64,000 nt of DNA from Cyanoderma ruficeps (lineage: Eukaryota; Chordata; Aves; Passeriformes; Timaliidae), in the NCBI GenBank assembly GCA_008694505.1, contig VZDJ01000090.1, positions 7,309,521 through 7,373,520 on the forward strand, in the 5' to 3' direction. Below are positions 1-13,179 of the stretch, piece by piece. Below the pieces are notes generated by a model. It ran no database searches. It was not told the origin of the DNA and worked only from the letters and a program-made list of their open reading frames with translations. How positions within the stretch are numbered: position 1 is the first letter of the stretch; every line of letters begins with the position of its first letter. Both the position numbers and the translations under genes were made by a program.

Positions 1-480
1 GCTTCCTCCTTGATATGCCTTTATTAAAGAATCAGCTCTTTTGTATAGATAGGTGCTTGGCAGAGCAGTATGGTCTTCGTCTGCTGAGAAGGAGGGGGCT
101 GGGCACCCAGCCGCTCCACACGGCTGAGTGGGGAATGGGCTACTCCCCCTCAGGGCAGCAGATAATCCCCACGATTCCCAATTCCAGTCTGTTTCTCCTG
201 AGAGGTAGGGCGTTTAGAATATCTTTGTAGTCACGACGAGATAAAGACGGATGGTTTTGAGATAAAGATCTGTCGGCTTTCACACTCCTGTCTTTATTGT
301 CGCCATTAGTTCTGTTTTGGGTTGTTGTTAGGGAGAATTATTGTTTGATTTTGTAAGTTGTCTCGATTTTCTTGAGGCGTTGTTGCATCCTGGGATTTCT
401 AATTACCATATAGGCGTGTTGGAACTTGCTTGCAGTGAAGGGGACTATGAGCGGCTGGGGGGGGGGTAGGAGGGGGAAAG
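1..480 (-). mobile_element. possible LTR fragment cut by the window edge
   Basis: Read on the minus strand this stretch looks like part of a retroviral long terminal repeat: a GC-richer block with two AATAAA signals (plus-strand TTTATT at 20-25 and near 292-297), unlike the AT-rich DNA to its right. It ends near a run of G at about 458-466. No flanking target duplication can be tested because the left side is missing, and no gag or pol similarity is seen. It could equally be unique sequence, so the call is weak. Confidence 0.25.
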
Positions 481-3400
481 ATAGTCAAGGGTGTGAGGAC
501 CTGATAAGGATAGCCAGGCAGAGAAAGACCAGAAGCGTGCTAGGCTGCCATGGAAACAGCATTCCTGAATGACAGAAGGGTCATGATAAAACACATTCCC
601 AAAGTAAAAGTTTCAAAATGAATACAGACAGTTTCTAGTAACTAACATTATTATTAATTCTTACCTTAACTTTACAATTCTATAACTAACAACTTCTAAC
701 TTTATGCCTTAACCTCCAAAAGTTGCTTTAAACCTCATTTTCTACAAAGTTTCCAAAAGTGAAAAGTGAATTGTATAGGTCTGCAAATGGACAGTTCCAG
801 CCCTATTAATCATTTGGGTGATGTGTTTATTATTTTTATAGTTGTTCACTTATTGTTACTGAAAAAATTTTGGAGTATCTTACTGTTTCCTTCTCTTAAT
901 TCAATCTTATTATTTTCATACATCTTCAGTTCATGCCATTTTCCTCCTATCACAGTTTACTTCCTTTGCTGTGTCTCTTTTCAGCTCTGTGTTTTTCCTT
1001 CAGCCCACCTCTGTTCCCTCTGCTCTTTCTACTCTCCCACCAGATCAGGTATGTCATTAGTGTACATTAACCCAGGTTTTTTGGTATATATTGCATGCAT
1101 ATGGCCATAGCATAATATATGGCAATATGTGAAACCACAGGGTGTGATAGAGAAACTATCCATGTATTTATTGTTGTTGCATGTGTGTTTATTATGATAC
1201 CATGAGGCCTCAAGTAGCAAACTACTTTAACCCAGACATGTTAAACTCACCTAGCTGTCCTTCCCCTAGCTCGGCCATTATTCAGTTTTTATTGATGCAG
1301 ACAGACTGGAAAGTGCCTAGATCAGAAGGAAACATCATTAAATATTAAATTAAATTTTCACCAGCAGTCTGGCTGACATACTGCAGCAAGTGCATAATCC
1401 CAACTAATGAAATGACACAAAAGCACTGCTTTACCAAGCAGTGTTAAGCTTTAAGTATAAGAGCTTTTATGCCATATCTCTGTTTTCATTCCACCTTGTG
1501 ATCTTTTTTCAGGTGATCACCACCTGGACTCTAATTAGAAAAGTCTTCTGGGGCAGTTGTTTTGTCCGCATTTTTCCAGGAAAAAGCCTATCACATGGCC
1601 CTTCTTAAATAATGTAGGATTGAGAAACCAAGAGGAAGATGATCAGAGCGGTTGCATCAGTTTGACTCTATCAATTTATTTTAATCAAGGCACATACTGC
1701 TTGTGGATATTTTTCCTAAGTCATCAACAGTTGAAGCTATAGTTTAGTCTATTATCTGTGATTAATTTAATTTCAGATTGTCAGTCTACTTTAGCTAAAT
1801 CAGTGCAACCAAGTCAGAGTAAAGAGTTTGAGTGGGTAGACACAAAGCTTGGCCAGCTGTCCTCTTCTATGGAGCATGAGGATCATTGTTGAGATTCTGA
1901 AGGTAAATAAAGGCATAAAGAAGTAGTCTTTTCCCATTTAGGCCTTGAGGAAAGTTACACTGATCAAAATGGAAAGAATGCCAGCAAAATCAACAATGGA
2001 TTACTACAATTTTGCAAAAGCAGATATTCTCAGTCATTGGCTTTGGGAACAGCTAGCTACCTAAAAATATTTTTTTTTTCCTTTTCCACCCCCACCCCCC
2101 AATCCTCCTTCCAGCAAGAACTGTTTACATAGGGCTGCAGCAACCCAAGCTTTCTGCTTGCTGACTCCCAGAAGAGCTGGTCTATAGAAGCCTTCTTATT
2201 TTGTTCCCCTTTGTAAAACCTAACTTTCAGTCCAAATCAGAGTAAGTGTTTTAGTGGCTTTCAGGAGGCTTTCAGTGTTTTAGATCAGGCTCACAGATTC
2301 TGTACCATACAAGAAAAACATTTTCAGAAATCTTTAGGATATTTGTCTCTTTTGTATCGATGGGCTTTTTTGGAGGGCAGATCCTGGGATCAGGGGAGTC
2401 TCTTTCCAAGTTGCCAAAGAGTCGGACAGAAATCAGGGATGTGAGTGGTGAAAGGAAGATGAAGAAGGAGAGAAGCCTTTTGTGCACATTATTCTTTTCA
2501 TAGGGAGAAAAAAAAAAGAGGGTAGGATACTTGAAGAGAAAAGCTCAAGTATGGGAATAGGAATGCCTTAGTGCAGAACAGAAAGGAGAAACCTTAGCAA
2601 GAAAATATGAAAGAGAACATGAATATGAAAGACAACTATTTTCTGTGTGGATGCCTTTTCAGTAGGCATCCACACAGAAAATAGTATCCCAAGATAAGAG
2701 GTAGATTGCAGCTCATGTGTGAATAAATACAGAAATCTCAAATTTGGACAAATTGGTGCACAGTGAGAATAGTTTTTCATTTGTGGAGTAGCTAGATTAG
2801 CTTTACTAGACTTCTCTGTTCATTTTCTCTTCAACTGCTAAGAAATTTGCATCATTCCAGCTGTACCATAACCAAGAGATCTAATTTAAAACCCAAAATG
2901 GCCATAATGAAGAAAGGAGAGGGAATACTGAGTGTATGTGTGTGGTTCCTTTAAGTGTGTGTTTAACTGTGTCCCATGATTGTGTCTTGTGCTTTTATTA
3001 CAGAGAGCTAAAGCATGACCCAGTAGATGAGACAGGTCAAGAACAGCTTAAGGCTTTTCCAGATAACTTAACTCTTTCTTAAAGGTGGCCACTTCCTGGG
3101 TAGGAACCTCCAGAACCTCCCCTCCAGGAGTGAATGTTAATACCCAGGACTATTAAGTTTTGCCTCTGTTAGTTCCTTTAAACCTTGGCTATTCAGCAGA
3201 GTTGATCAGCCACCCGCTGTGGACATTCCTGTGAGATCCAAGCTCAAACAGAAATACCTGGGTTGTGAAGCTGTGCTGGCCAACCAGTGCACCAAGGCTA
3301 CAAGAAAGAAGCAAACTATCTGCCTTTCTTTTTTTATTTTTTCTTTTCAGTTCATTGGAGTTCCTCCTTTCTTGAGATGTGTGTGGGGACACCTGACAGG

Positions 3401-6400
3401 AAGCACTCTAAAAGCTGCTGATGTTCTGGAGATGGTGTTTATGGGCTGTCACTGTTGGTATTTGCAGCCAGCTGAGTCAAGGGGCACAGACCAGAGTGCA
3501 CTTGTTTTCTGAAGGTGTTTTCATTTGTAGGGATCATTAGTGCAGCTTCACACTCATTGAGTTACTCAAACACTGAAAGCTTGGACTGGTTTTGTAGCTA
3601 TTTACATTAACAGTGTTTTCAGTGATTTCCTTCTCAGGACTTCAGGGAGTGTAACAAACACTTGGTAGGTCACCCTAGCAATGCTTTTCTACAAATGCTT
3701 GGCAGCTCTTGAAAATCTGAGTCACGTCCTTTGTTGTTCCCAAGTTTCACTGGTGAACTCCCTGTTAGTACTTGGCACCTCCCCACTCCAGCAGTACCCA
3801 TGCTTACCTGCACACCACAAAACATTTCTCATACTATCCCAAGTGAACTCTCTCTGCAAATGTTACAGTATCCTAAGAAGTCAGGGTCTATTTTTGAGCA
3901 AAACTCTTAACTAAATACTGAGCTTGCTTCCCTTGGTGTTATGGAGGTTTGTTGTTAATATTTTTTTTAGCAATTACATTCATATAAGTCAACTAAAAGG
4001 AATTTGGAATTAAGATGCTGCAAATTCACCTGTAAGTTTTTCTACAAAATCGCTGCAATTAATCATGAGTAATTCTGCAAGTAATTACAAGTTAGCAAAT
4101 TTACAGAATCAAGATTTTCTTGTAGGCAGCAGAAGAACAGAACAAACAGACAAACTTATCAAACATATTTCATTCGTCTAAAACTGTGCTATTAGTTCTG
4201 ATAATTAGGTTCAGGACTTTTGCTGTTAACATAATAAACTTTTGGCAGATTTGTTATTGACAATTGATCATATTGTGTTTTGTAACAAAACATGTAGGAA
4301 GATAAGCCATTAGATGCTGCCGAGTCTCCTGGCATACAAATAAATAGAGGGAAAATGTACTGTATGTATGAATTAATTTGGGGTTTGTTTCATTTTGTCA
4401 TTTTAACACTGTTGTACCATGACCATTTTATCCCCACAGTCGATAAAGCATACTCATCAACCCAGGTGTGAGCCTCACCATCCTGCACAGGTGAAACCTG
4501 CAAAGAAACCTGTACCAATTTTGTCAAAAAAGCAGCTTCTTTAGCTGAAAGTAAGAACCAATAATGATTAGAACTGCTTTATAAACTAGGGTGGGGAAGA
4601 AAAGTCCAATGGTGGTTTATTTATCTATACATTGGTAATTGCAATGTCTGTTCCTTTTCTGCAGGCATAACTATCAAACATACCGATCAAATAAGTGTTT
4701 GCTTACTCCAAAGTGAGGCATCTTTCATCCTTCATTTTTTTGCTTTGCAAGAAAATAAAGGTTTCTTAAAGTTCATAGTATAGAATTTAAACACATATGT
4801 GGCCGTAGAATCGTTTTAGATCAATACCAGGATGGTCAAGCCTGCATTATGTTTGTTTGCTCAGTATTTATGCCAGCTTGGCCATTTCTTTATTGCCTCT
4901 GAGGACTGTAGATACACTTTATCTTGAAGAAGCTGGCAGAGTAATTCCTCTGATTACACCTCTGTTGAGTTCCAGTTTGAGTTTAAGAAATTCTTTCCCA
5001 GTCAAAGGTATGGGTTGGTTGTTGTTTTACATTTTTTTTCCTCCTGTTGTTTAGGAAAAGCTGGTTTTGCTCAGTCTAATTAGCTCAATAGCCAAACATT
5101 CAATCTCCAACATTCTCAGTAAAACTGAGCCCTAAAAAAGTGCTAAAATAATGTGAAACCAGCTGACCAGTGGTCGTACGAGATATAGTTCAGCAAATCT
5201 CCCCGTGATTTTCTCACTATAGTTTTAATTTTTTTTTTCCATTAAATATCTTCAATTCCTGTGGCAAATGTTTTTTGAAATGCATATTTTTTAAATCAAA
5301 TTTTAAATTGATAAGAGGCTTTTCCTCTTCAAACTTGCCACTGCAATATCAGCAGACAATTATTAATTACCTCTTTTTCTAACATGTATTTGCCTGTCTA
5401 TCTTTCCAAAGACAATTCTGATGCTTCCCATACCAGAGGCAGAAAGAGAGAACAGTCAATTCCCATCACCGATGACTTTGAAAATCAACATTTCTGTTTT
5501 AATTCCACACTGCATTGAAAGATAATGCTAAGCTCTTCACAGAACAGCAATCTGAAAAATGTTGGCTTGCGGATTTTAACAAATTAGGACTGGGGAAGAT
5601 AAGGAAATGGGGTCTTCCAATTTCAAAAGCCTCTGGGTTTGCCATAGAAGCTGGGGCTTGTTTGTTCCTTCCCTTTCAGCCCATGCAGTGGGATGGCAGG
5701 AGAGGGAGGGGAGCATCTAAGATTCTTTGATTTCTAGACTGTTGGGGGCAAGGAATCTGAAAATCCTGGACACTCCTTCCCTGGAGGTCTGCCAGGATCT
5801 GTTGGGCTCCAAATATTCCTGACTTTAAAAGAAAACAAAATCTGCTAAAGAGGCTGACTGCAGGCCAAGACACTGGAAGCACTCCCCAAAGTCTCTCTGT
5901 TGAACTTACAAGAATCTTAATGAGTTAATCAGCAGGAGTTCCAGCAGGATCCCTAGGGAAAAGTGCCCCTTGACTTTGGTTTAAAATGTATTCGTTAAAA
6001 GTTAACTAACAACTACAAAGTAGATGAGAGAAAGCAAGCAGTCTGCATTAACAGTAGCTGAACATCCCAGGGGGCACTGGCAGCAGTGACTGGCTGCAGA
6101 GTCAGATTCAGCTAATACAAGTTTTCTTACGGAATTTCTGCCTCTTGGTGTCTCACAGTGACATCACATCTGTACCAGCTTAAAACTAAACTGATCCCCT
6201 TCCTTAGTTTTTCAGCTACAGCTTGTCCTGATCTTCTTATTCCTAAGCTCTGAAATGCTTTCACAGTCAGCTGACAGTTGTCCACAGAACACACTGATCT
6301 GAATCACAATGTGTCTGAACTGAACTGCAGTGTTGGCCCAAAACCTCTTTTTCCAGACACTTTGGACATAGATAGAAGACACCGTCAAAAAGCAGGTAAT

Positions 6401-7270
6401 GTTTGTTGAAAAAATTAACTAAAACCGTGCCGTTTTTAAAAAAACCAAACCAACCCCTTCTCAACAATATTGGGGGTTTTCTTAAGTCACCCTTTTTCTT
6501 TCCCTTCATGCAGCCTTGTCTTCTTCCTCTGTCTTTGCCTAATGGTCTTGAAGAGTGAAAAATCAAGATGTCTGTCATCATTTATGTGGGAGCAGTTTGC
6601 TGTCTTAGTTCAATGAACATGACTGAGCAGGCATTTTGAAGAGGCCAAACAAATCACCTTTTCTGTCAGTAAAAAGCAAATAGTTTCCACTTAGAATGGC
6701 GCAGGACATCATTCATTTGCATTCACTTTGCAGAAGTTTAACACTGAAAGACATTTTGATAAATCTTAAGATAATCTAAAATAAGCAGGCACATTCGAGT
6801 AACAAGTGATAGTTAATTCAGTATATTTTGTTAATCATCCACTTTGCAGGCATTTTAGATGGAAGAAAACCTGTTCAGAAAGCAGGCTGTGTTACCTACC
6901 ATGCTGAAACACTGTTCACAAGCAGTGGATAAACACTGGATAAACAGAAGAAGAAGAACAGCCTGTTGGAGTAGAAAACTGGGAATACGGGAAAGAGTAA
7001 AGGCAAAAAAACTCAGCATGGACAAAGTAAAACCTTATGAGTCCTCTTCTTTCTTGAAATAAATCATTAATCCTTGGTATGACTTCTGCAAAGACCACCT
7101 CCGCTTCCATCAAAAAATGAAAGGCATGTAACTTCTGCAACTGTTAGCATCCTGTGCTACTTGACTCTTCTGCAAAGGTCACAGGGGTCTTCTCTCCAAT
7201 AAAGCGGACCTTTTGACTTGCAGCGTCAATAATTCAGATTCTGCTCTCAAGTTTCTCTGTCATTATCTCT
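481..7270. other. gene-free AT-rich intergenic stretch
   Basis: No open frame here has a recognisable domain, and none is flanked by convincing splice sites that would join it to another. The only structure I can support is the perfect hairpin at 2,635-2,685. The longest frames (about 100-115 codons) have the composition expected of chance frames in AT-rich DNA. Confidence 0.6.
2635..2685. repeat. perfect 21-bp inverted repeat (hairpin)
   Basis: The left arm at 2,635-2,655 starts ACTATTTTCTG and ends GGATGCC. The right arm at 2,665-2,685 is its exact reverse complement, starting GGCATCC. The nine-base loop at 2,656-2,664 is TTTTCAGTA. Pairing stops sharply outside the arms (A opposite A at 2,634/2,686). 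There are no mismatches, so the structure is either young or maintained. Confidence 0.9.
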
Positions 7271-7276
7271 GTTATG

Positions 7277-7953
7277 TGTGGTGGTGTGTTTTTACACTAA
7301 GTTTGTTATAAGTTTTACTGCCTTTTACAAAATGGCTTCCCTTGGTTCTTGTTCTCAGTTTGCTGTACCCCAGTTCTATTTTTAACCCCAAGTTGTTACA
7401 TGTTATGAGCTTCTCCCCCAGATACAGTCCCTGATAGGTCTACCCTTCCCGCCTTAGCTACTTGTCTGTCAGATGCTAAGGAACTTCCCCTCCCTGCCAG
7501 TCATCCCAAGACCTGTCCCCCGGGTCCAGAAACTTCAAGGAAAGACCTTTGGTGACTGACTGGGTTGCAACCTTCCCCCCTCCTACTCCCCTGTTATTTG
7601 TTACTATGTATGTCCTTCATGTTTAGAGCCACTCCTTGTTGTCCCCTATTGGTCAGTGACTGGACCCATCCCCTTGTTCCACCCCCAAACAAAAGTTGCT
7701 GCATTCGGGTGCTCTGAGTCTCCTGAGAGGCAAGCACGCTGAGGTGAGGTCTCTGCTGCTGGGGTTGCCAATAAACTCAGTTCATTGCACCCTCTCTGGG
7801 GTCCCCTCTTTCATTCCTGCCATCGTCTTGCTCTGCTTCCTCATCAGACAAGACTCATAGGATTGCCTAGGTGTCTCCGGACACTGAAGCATACCTTGCT
7901 TGCCGTGGTGTCAGGGCTTGCCGGGGCAAAGCAGACGCCTGACCACCGCGAGA
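7277..7953 (+). mobile_element. solo LTR-like element of an endogenous retrovirus
   Basis: About 677 bp of pyrimidine-rich sequence opens with TGTGGTGG and closes near CCACCGCGAGA. It is flanked on both sides by the six bases GTTATG (7,271-7,276 and 7,954-7,959), which fits a target-site duplication. Inside are an inverted CCAAT box (ATTGG near 7,649) and an AATAAA signal at 7,770-7,775 followed by a GT/C-rich stretch, the U3-R-U5 order of a plus-oriented LTR. No gag, pol or env follows in the window, so it is probably a solo LTR left by recombination. The 3' end lacks a perfect CA terminus, so the boundaries are approximate. The family is not identified. Confidence 0.6.
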
Positions 7954-7959
7954 GTTATG

Positions 7960-10900
7960 CTCTGTTGTAAATCACTGATTGTGATTTCTTGCCAGCAACA
8001 GTGGCACAGTATTAGTGGGTTAATTGTCATGTTCATGGTCATGACCTTTCAACATGAGAGTTACAAGGGCATATCTACTTATGAGATGTGGACTTTACTG
8101 TTGACTTAAGATCAAACTTTCTGTTGCCTGAAGGTAGATGTCACTTTATAAAGCATTCTCTGGTTTGTCAATTCAGCTCTTAAGTATATATTTAAGCAAA
8201 TCTCACTGGCAACACTCTACCGAAGTTGTCTTTGTTTGCTGTGAGGATACAAGGCTAATTCCTGGCAGCTCCTGCCGAGCACAGTAATGGGAAATCCTCA
8301 ACAGAGCTATTTATTCAGGTGGAATTATTTTGAAATAACTATCACATATGTACATTAGAATTGATTTAAATAGAGACTTTTGATCATCCCAAATATTGTG
8401 CTACCCAAGTTGGTCTAGCTCATGGGACAACTGCATAAACTGGCAAATTGAAGCTGTTTGTCACAGGTAATTTAATTCTGTAATTATCTTTTTCTTCTTC
8501 ATATAAGCCTCCAGGGCAAGAATCTCCTCTGGTTCAGAGCAGATTCATAAGAAAGTGAAAAGAACACTGAACTTCCCGATTACAAAAACAGAAAAGAAGA
8601 AAAGAAACAAAACTAAACAAATCCAAAAAGAATCTTCAGAAGGAAAAAAAGTGCTTGTTAAAATAGGCAGTGAGGTAGTTTCTGCATTTAGCTGTGGATA
8701 ATAGATGGGCAGTGCCTGCTTTTCACTGCTTCTGTTGTAATGACGGCTGGGCTTCACTTGTACGTGCTGGAGATAAGACAAGTCCCCATGGTCATACCAG
8801 GTTCAACAACCAGCTCAAAAGCACAAGTAATGATGCAATCTGCTGTGCCAGGGAAAGAGTAATATAACTGAAAGCTGCTGAATTCTGGTTATATTTTTTT
8901 CAAGAGGAGGTGTGAGTTTGCAGCCTTTTATCAGCTGTTTTAAAAGCACTGTCCAGTTACAAAAACCTCTTTTTTTGTGTGTATTTTTAAATATTCTGAC
9001 TTAGCCCTTCCATGTTTTTAAGGGAAGAAGGAGAAAGGTGAAATGCATTTGGCTTCAAATTATGGCAATTTTATTGGATGAACTCCACCCTAATGAGGCA
9101 TGACCATGCAACTTTGCACAATGAGTTCGTGGTTCAAAAATGTCCATAAAACATTTTCATACCCCACCAATTTATGTTGTGTCAAGGGTCTTTTCAAAGT
9201 GCTTTACAACAAACTTGAGGGTTGTAGGAAAAGGCCCAAGAACCAATGGATAATGTGCCACAGCAGAAGGGCAGAAAGCATGGCAAGGGTACCAACAAGT
9301 CTGCAGGTTTCTGCTATGGCAAGGAATTTGTTAAATTCACAGTCAGTTTGTATCCCTTTGTTCTCCTGCCAGCATTGTTTAGCTGCTCTCACAAGACAGA
9401 CTGTCCATGCTTGGTGTAACCCTTCCCTGTACCTTCTCCAGAGCTGGTTTCTTTTGGAGTGTGAGAGCACAAATCATACACTGTGTTCTGGGGGAAGCAC
9501 CACAGAGAGCTTCATACACTTGCATTGCCTCTACTAGGGAAATACTATCTAAGGCATGTTCTCCTTTTCTATGAGTGGTTGAAGATTTATTTCTTGTTTA
9601 CTTCAATCATCTTTTGCATTTTCCAGCTCATTTGACTTGACAAAACTTGGCCTTAATCCTATACGTCTCTACTCAAAAGCTATCTTTGTTGACCAGGATT
9701 GTTTACTAGTTCTGACTCCTAAGAACCTCTCTGAAGTGTTTTTTTTCCCCCGTTTATTCAGGTCAAAAATGCTTCCCAATAAGATTTTTTCTTCTGGGAA
9801 TATATACATTGGGATAGTTTTTGTATCTTTGATCTAGATCTATTCCAATCTTCCTCCAGTCTAGTCTTTCAGCTCTTCAGTCCAGGTGAATTTGCTAGTG
9901 AGTTTCCTTAGTCGGACAGTTTGCCCTTTGCTTGTTTGTTATTCTGTCCATGGAAATGGAAACAGTTGCTGAGTACTCAGCCCAATGCAGTTTTCTATGG
10001 CCAGTTCTTTTTAAGTGTCTTCATTGCTTACTAATTTGAGGTTGTCTCTTTTTGTCTCAATGACTACTGAGAAGGAATCTGGCAGCTATCACACACATGG
10101 CTAGCTGGGCCAAAGTTTATTATTAGAAGCATTTCTCTCCCAAATAGTATCTGGAAAGTTAAAATTGGCCATGGCACAATTCCCAGTGGTGTTTCTATAA
10201 CAACATTGCGGTGACAGACCTTTTCTTGCGCTATTATATTTTTGCTGCAGACAAGAAAGGCCAGGTTTCAATGATGTGTCCAAATCAAAAACAACCACTC
10301 CCTAAAAAAAACAGAGGCTGTGAGCAGGTGGCTTAGGCTGCTGGAAGTGGAGCTTCCTGTTTCCATACAATGGAGAACTTTATGATGAATTAAATGATGA
10401 TGAGTTAACTGACACAGCTTTTAATGAATTGCAAAGATCAGTTGATGTTTTCCATTTGCATGATGAAATGGCTAAACATTGAAATAGAATGAGTATTGTA
10501 CTAAGATTTCACATGACTTGGATATTGGCCTATTGATCATATCCACATGGGTCAGGTTTAGCTTCCATTTGTAACAGGAGCAGAGCAGTGAAAAAGAAAA
10601 GTGTGATCCGTGAGCTATTGTTCTCCTGAGTTACAGAAACTAAGCCGGCCTTTTCTGCCATCAGATTGCTCCGTTCAGCTTGGAGTGCCATGAAGGGAGG
10701 ATTCTTTCTCCTGTGCCACCAGCCCAGTTTTGTGTGGGTCCCTACTGATTCTTCCAAACTGTGGCAAGTGACCATTTGCTCACTAGTAGCCATGGGCATT
10801 ACCAGGCAGGAGTTGTAAGCAGGTACATCAGTCATGGAAAGAAATGCATTGAACATGTTTCCACGCTTTGCCTACATCTAAGAATTTGAGTGCAACTTGA

Positions 10901-13110
10901 AGTCTTAAAAGTAAGAAACACACAAAGCACTCTTCTTAGCACTTGTCTGTGTCTCATTGAAACTAGAATTGTGTTCACATATGACAAGGCTTCTAGCACT
11001 TCGTCATAACATTTCTGACTTACAGAGGCTCACCTAACTTCTCACTTTCCTTCTTCCTGGAATCTAATCATAGCTATTTGCATTTCTTTTATATCCCTGT
11101 TTTGTGTACTGACTTGCTATTTCACATTTTCAAGTAAAGACCAGTATGAATAGTACCTGCCAGAAAAACTGTGCACCTGTTCCCAGATCTTTGGTAGAAA
11201 ACCAGTAAAGAACTCCAGGCCAGTTAACACTGGCCAAAGAAGTGGGCCAAAAGTTTGAGTTGGAAAGGTTATATATCTGAGAGGTGCAGTAGCTGCCTGA
11301 GCACTTGCAATAATGTCTTGGCTGTACAGGTGAAGCCAGCAGGACACAGGACAAAAACTTGGGGGTCTGAAGGCCAAAATCAGAGGCTGTGCTATGGGAA
11401 TCCAGCGGGAAAAACAGGGAAGTCTTTTTCATAAAATGCACAGAGAAAGAAACTGGGCATTAAGCTGTGCTTTAAATGGCAAAGGCAGCTTACATGCAGG
11501 TCTCTCCTTGGAAAGGAGACAAGGAGAGTGGGTCCTGGCATGGTACTGTAGGACTGACAGAGCTATCATAAAAGGGCAAGGATTTCATCTTCCAGAAGCA
11601 GCTTATGTCAGTCATCTGAGCACACAGGCCAAGTGGGTAGGGACCCAGAGCCACAGGATCAAGGACTTCTTGTTCTCTCTTAGCTCAGTGTCCTCCTGCA
11701 TTTGGCACTGCGGCTGTGACCTAGGAGAAGTCTGCAAGTAAGTCTCCCACTGCCCTGCCACCTCCCCCAGCTGATTATCGCTCCCATGCACCCCTCCACA
11801 TCTCTCCTTTTCCCAGACTTCCCTTGTGCCAGATGCCACAGCTGACATCCTCTGGGAGCAGCAATCCACTGCATGCCTGCAAGCTACAGGGAGGAGACTG
11901 CTGTATCCCAGGCAGATGGATCCAGGAGAACTGGATCTTGTGAGGTTTGTCTCCTGCCAGGGGAGGAAGCAGCAGCTCTTGCCTGCTTTGCTGCTTTCAG
12001 CACCACGAAGCTTCAGTTTGGGTTACCTGTGAACAGGCATAGAGGTGGAGTTACTCAGTACACTGACATCCATTGGGATGATGAAGGGACAAGTGGAGAA
12101 CTTGAGTTCCATATGACACTGCGATTAAATGCAAACAAGAAAACAACTGGTGGGGTGAAACTTGAAGTTTAATGTTGCTCTTGAATTGGGAAAAACCACA
12201 AGCTGCTCCGGTCACATTTTCTGTAATTTTTCAAACCCTTTTTCCTTTTCCTTTCCACTGTTTTGTTTGCAATGCTTTTTAAGTGGGTGTGCTTTGACCT
12301 ATTTCTTCCTCTGCATATGCCTAATGAAGCAGAAGAATGCCTAGTGCCTATTAGATAATGCATTTCTTTATGGGTTTGTAGATGCATTAAAGGCTTCATT
12401 TTGGTTAGCAAACAGCACTTCCTAATGTGCTTATCACCTCAGACTGCATTTTACTGGAGTAAAAATAAAGGGACGCTGTATTAGCCTACTTGGGTTACCT
12501 CCATGACATTTCCTGCCAACATGTTGTTTGCTGGTGTCCTGTCTCCTGGATTGAATAGAGGAGCACTGCACAGCCCAGGGCAGGAGAAGGCACTCTGCAA
12601 TTCCCAGAAAAGGCAGACCCTGGGGACTGAGAAAGCTCTCACAGCCAAATCTAGTTCTTTGTTTGACCAGGTCTTGAAAAAGTGACCTCAAACCAGGTGG
12701 GGGTTGCATGCTGTGAGCTCATGACAAACACTGTGGGTTCCGGTGAGATGTGCCACAACCACTAACCTGATTTTCTAAAACTCGTGGGACAGGCTTCAGC
12801 AAGTTATCTCCTGGCAGAGTCTCTGTAAGAAATATCGTGCAACCACAGACTGATGACTAAAACTATGTAAGGACTGGTGCTTACTACAACTGGAACTGTA
12901 AATGCAGTGAAGAGCACCTGGGGGCAGCCCCGAGCACCTAGGCAAGGGAACTGAGAGAACCTGTACAAAAGAGTTGTGCTGAGACAGGTTTTGGAGCTCA
13001 ATAGGAGAGATTTGGGCATGTGTGGGACTCGGGCAGTTCTCATGGTGTGACATAAAGATTAGGATCAGACTGTGATGGTAGGCAGTAAAGCTAGAAGATG
13101 GGTGGAGAAG
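7960..13110. other. gene-free intergenic stretch
   Basis: I see no gene here. Several frames of 80-145 codons occur (for example at 9,100-9,537 and 10,530-10,856), but none shows a known domain, a repeated motif or a splice context that would support coding. Confidence 0.55.
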
Positions 13111-13114
13111 GGAT

Positions 13115-13172
13115 CCCAGAACCACAGAATATTCTGAGTTGGAAGGGACCCACAAGGATGTTGTGACAGTCT
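13115..13172 (-). mobile_element. short CR1 LINE 3'-end fragment
   Basis: The string reading ACCACAGAATATTCTGAG, then TTGGAAGGGACCCACAAGG, is the reverse complement of the conserved 3' end of avian CR1 retroposons. The similarity stops after about 55 bases, fitting extreme 5' truncation, the usual fate of CR1 insertions. Orientation is minus because the 3' end lies to the left. Confidence 0.65.
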
Positions 13173-13179
13173 GTATTTC

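Noticed and set aside
9100..9537. 145-codon frame in the upstream intergenic region
   Set aside because: No family resemblance and no splice context; compatible with chance.
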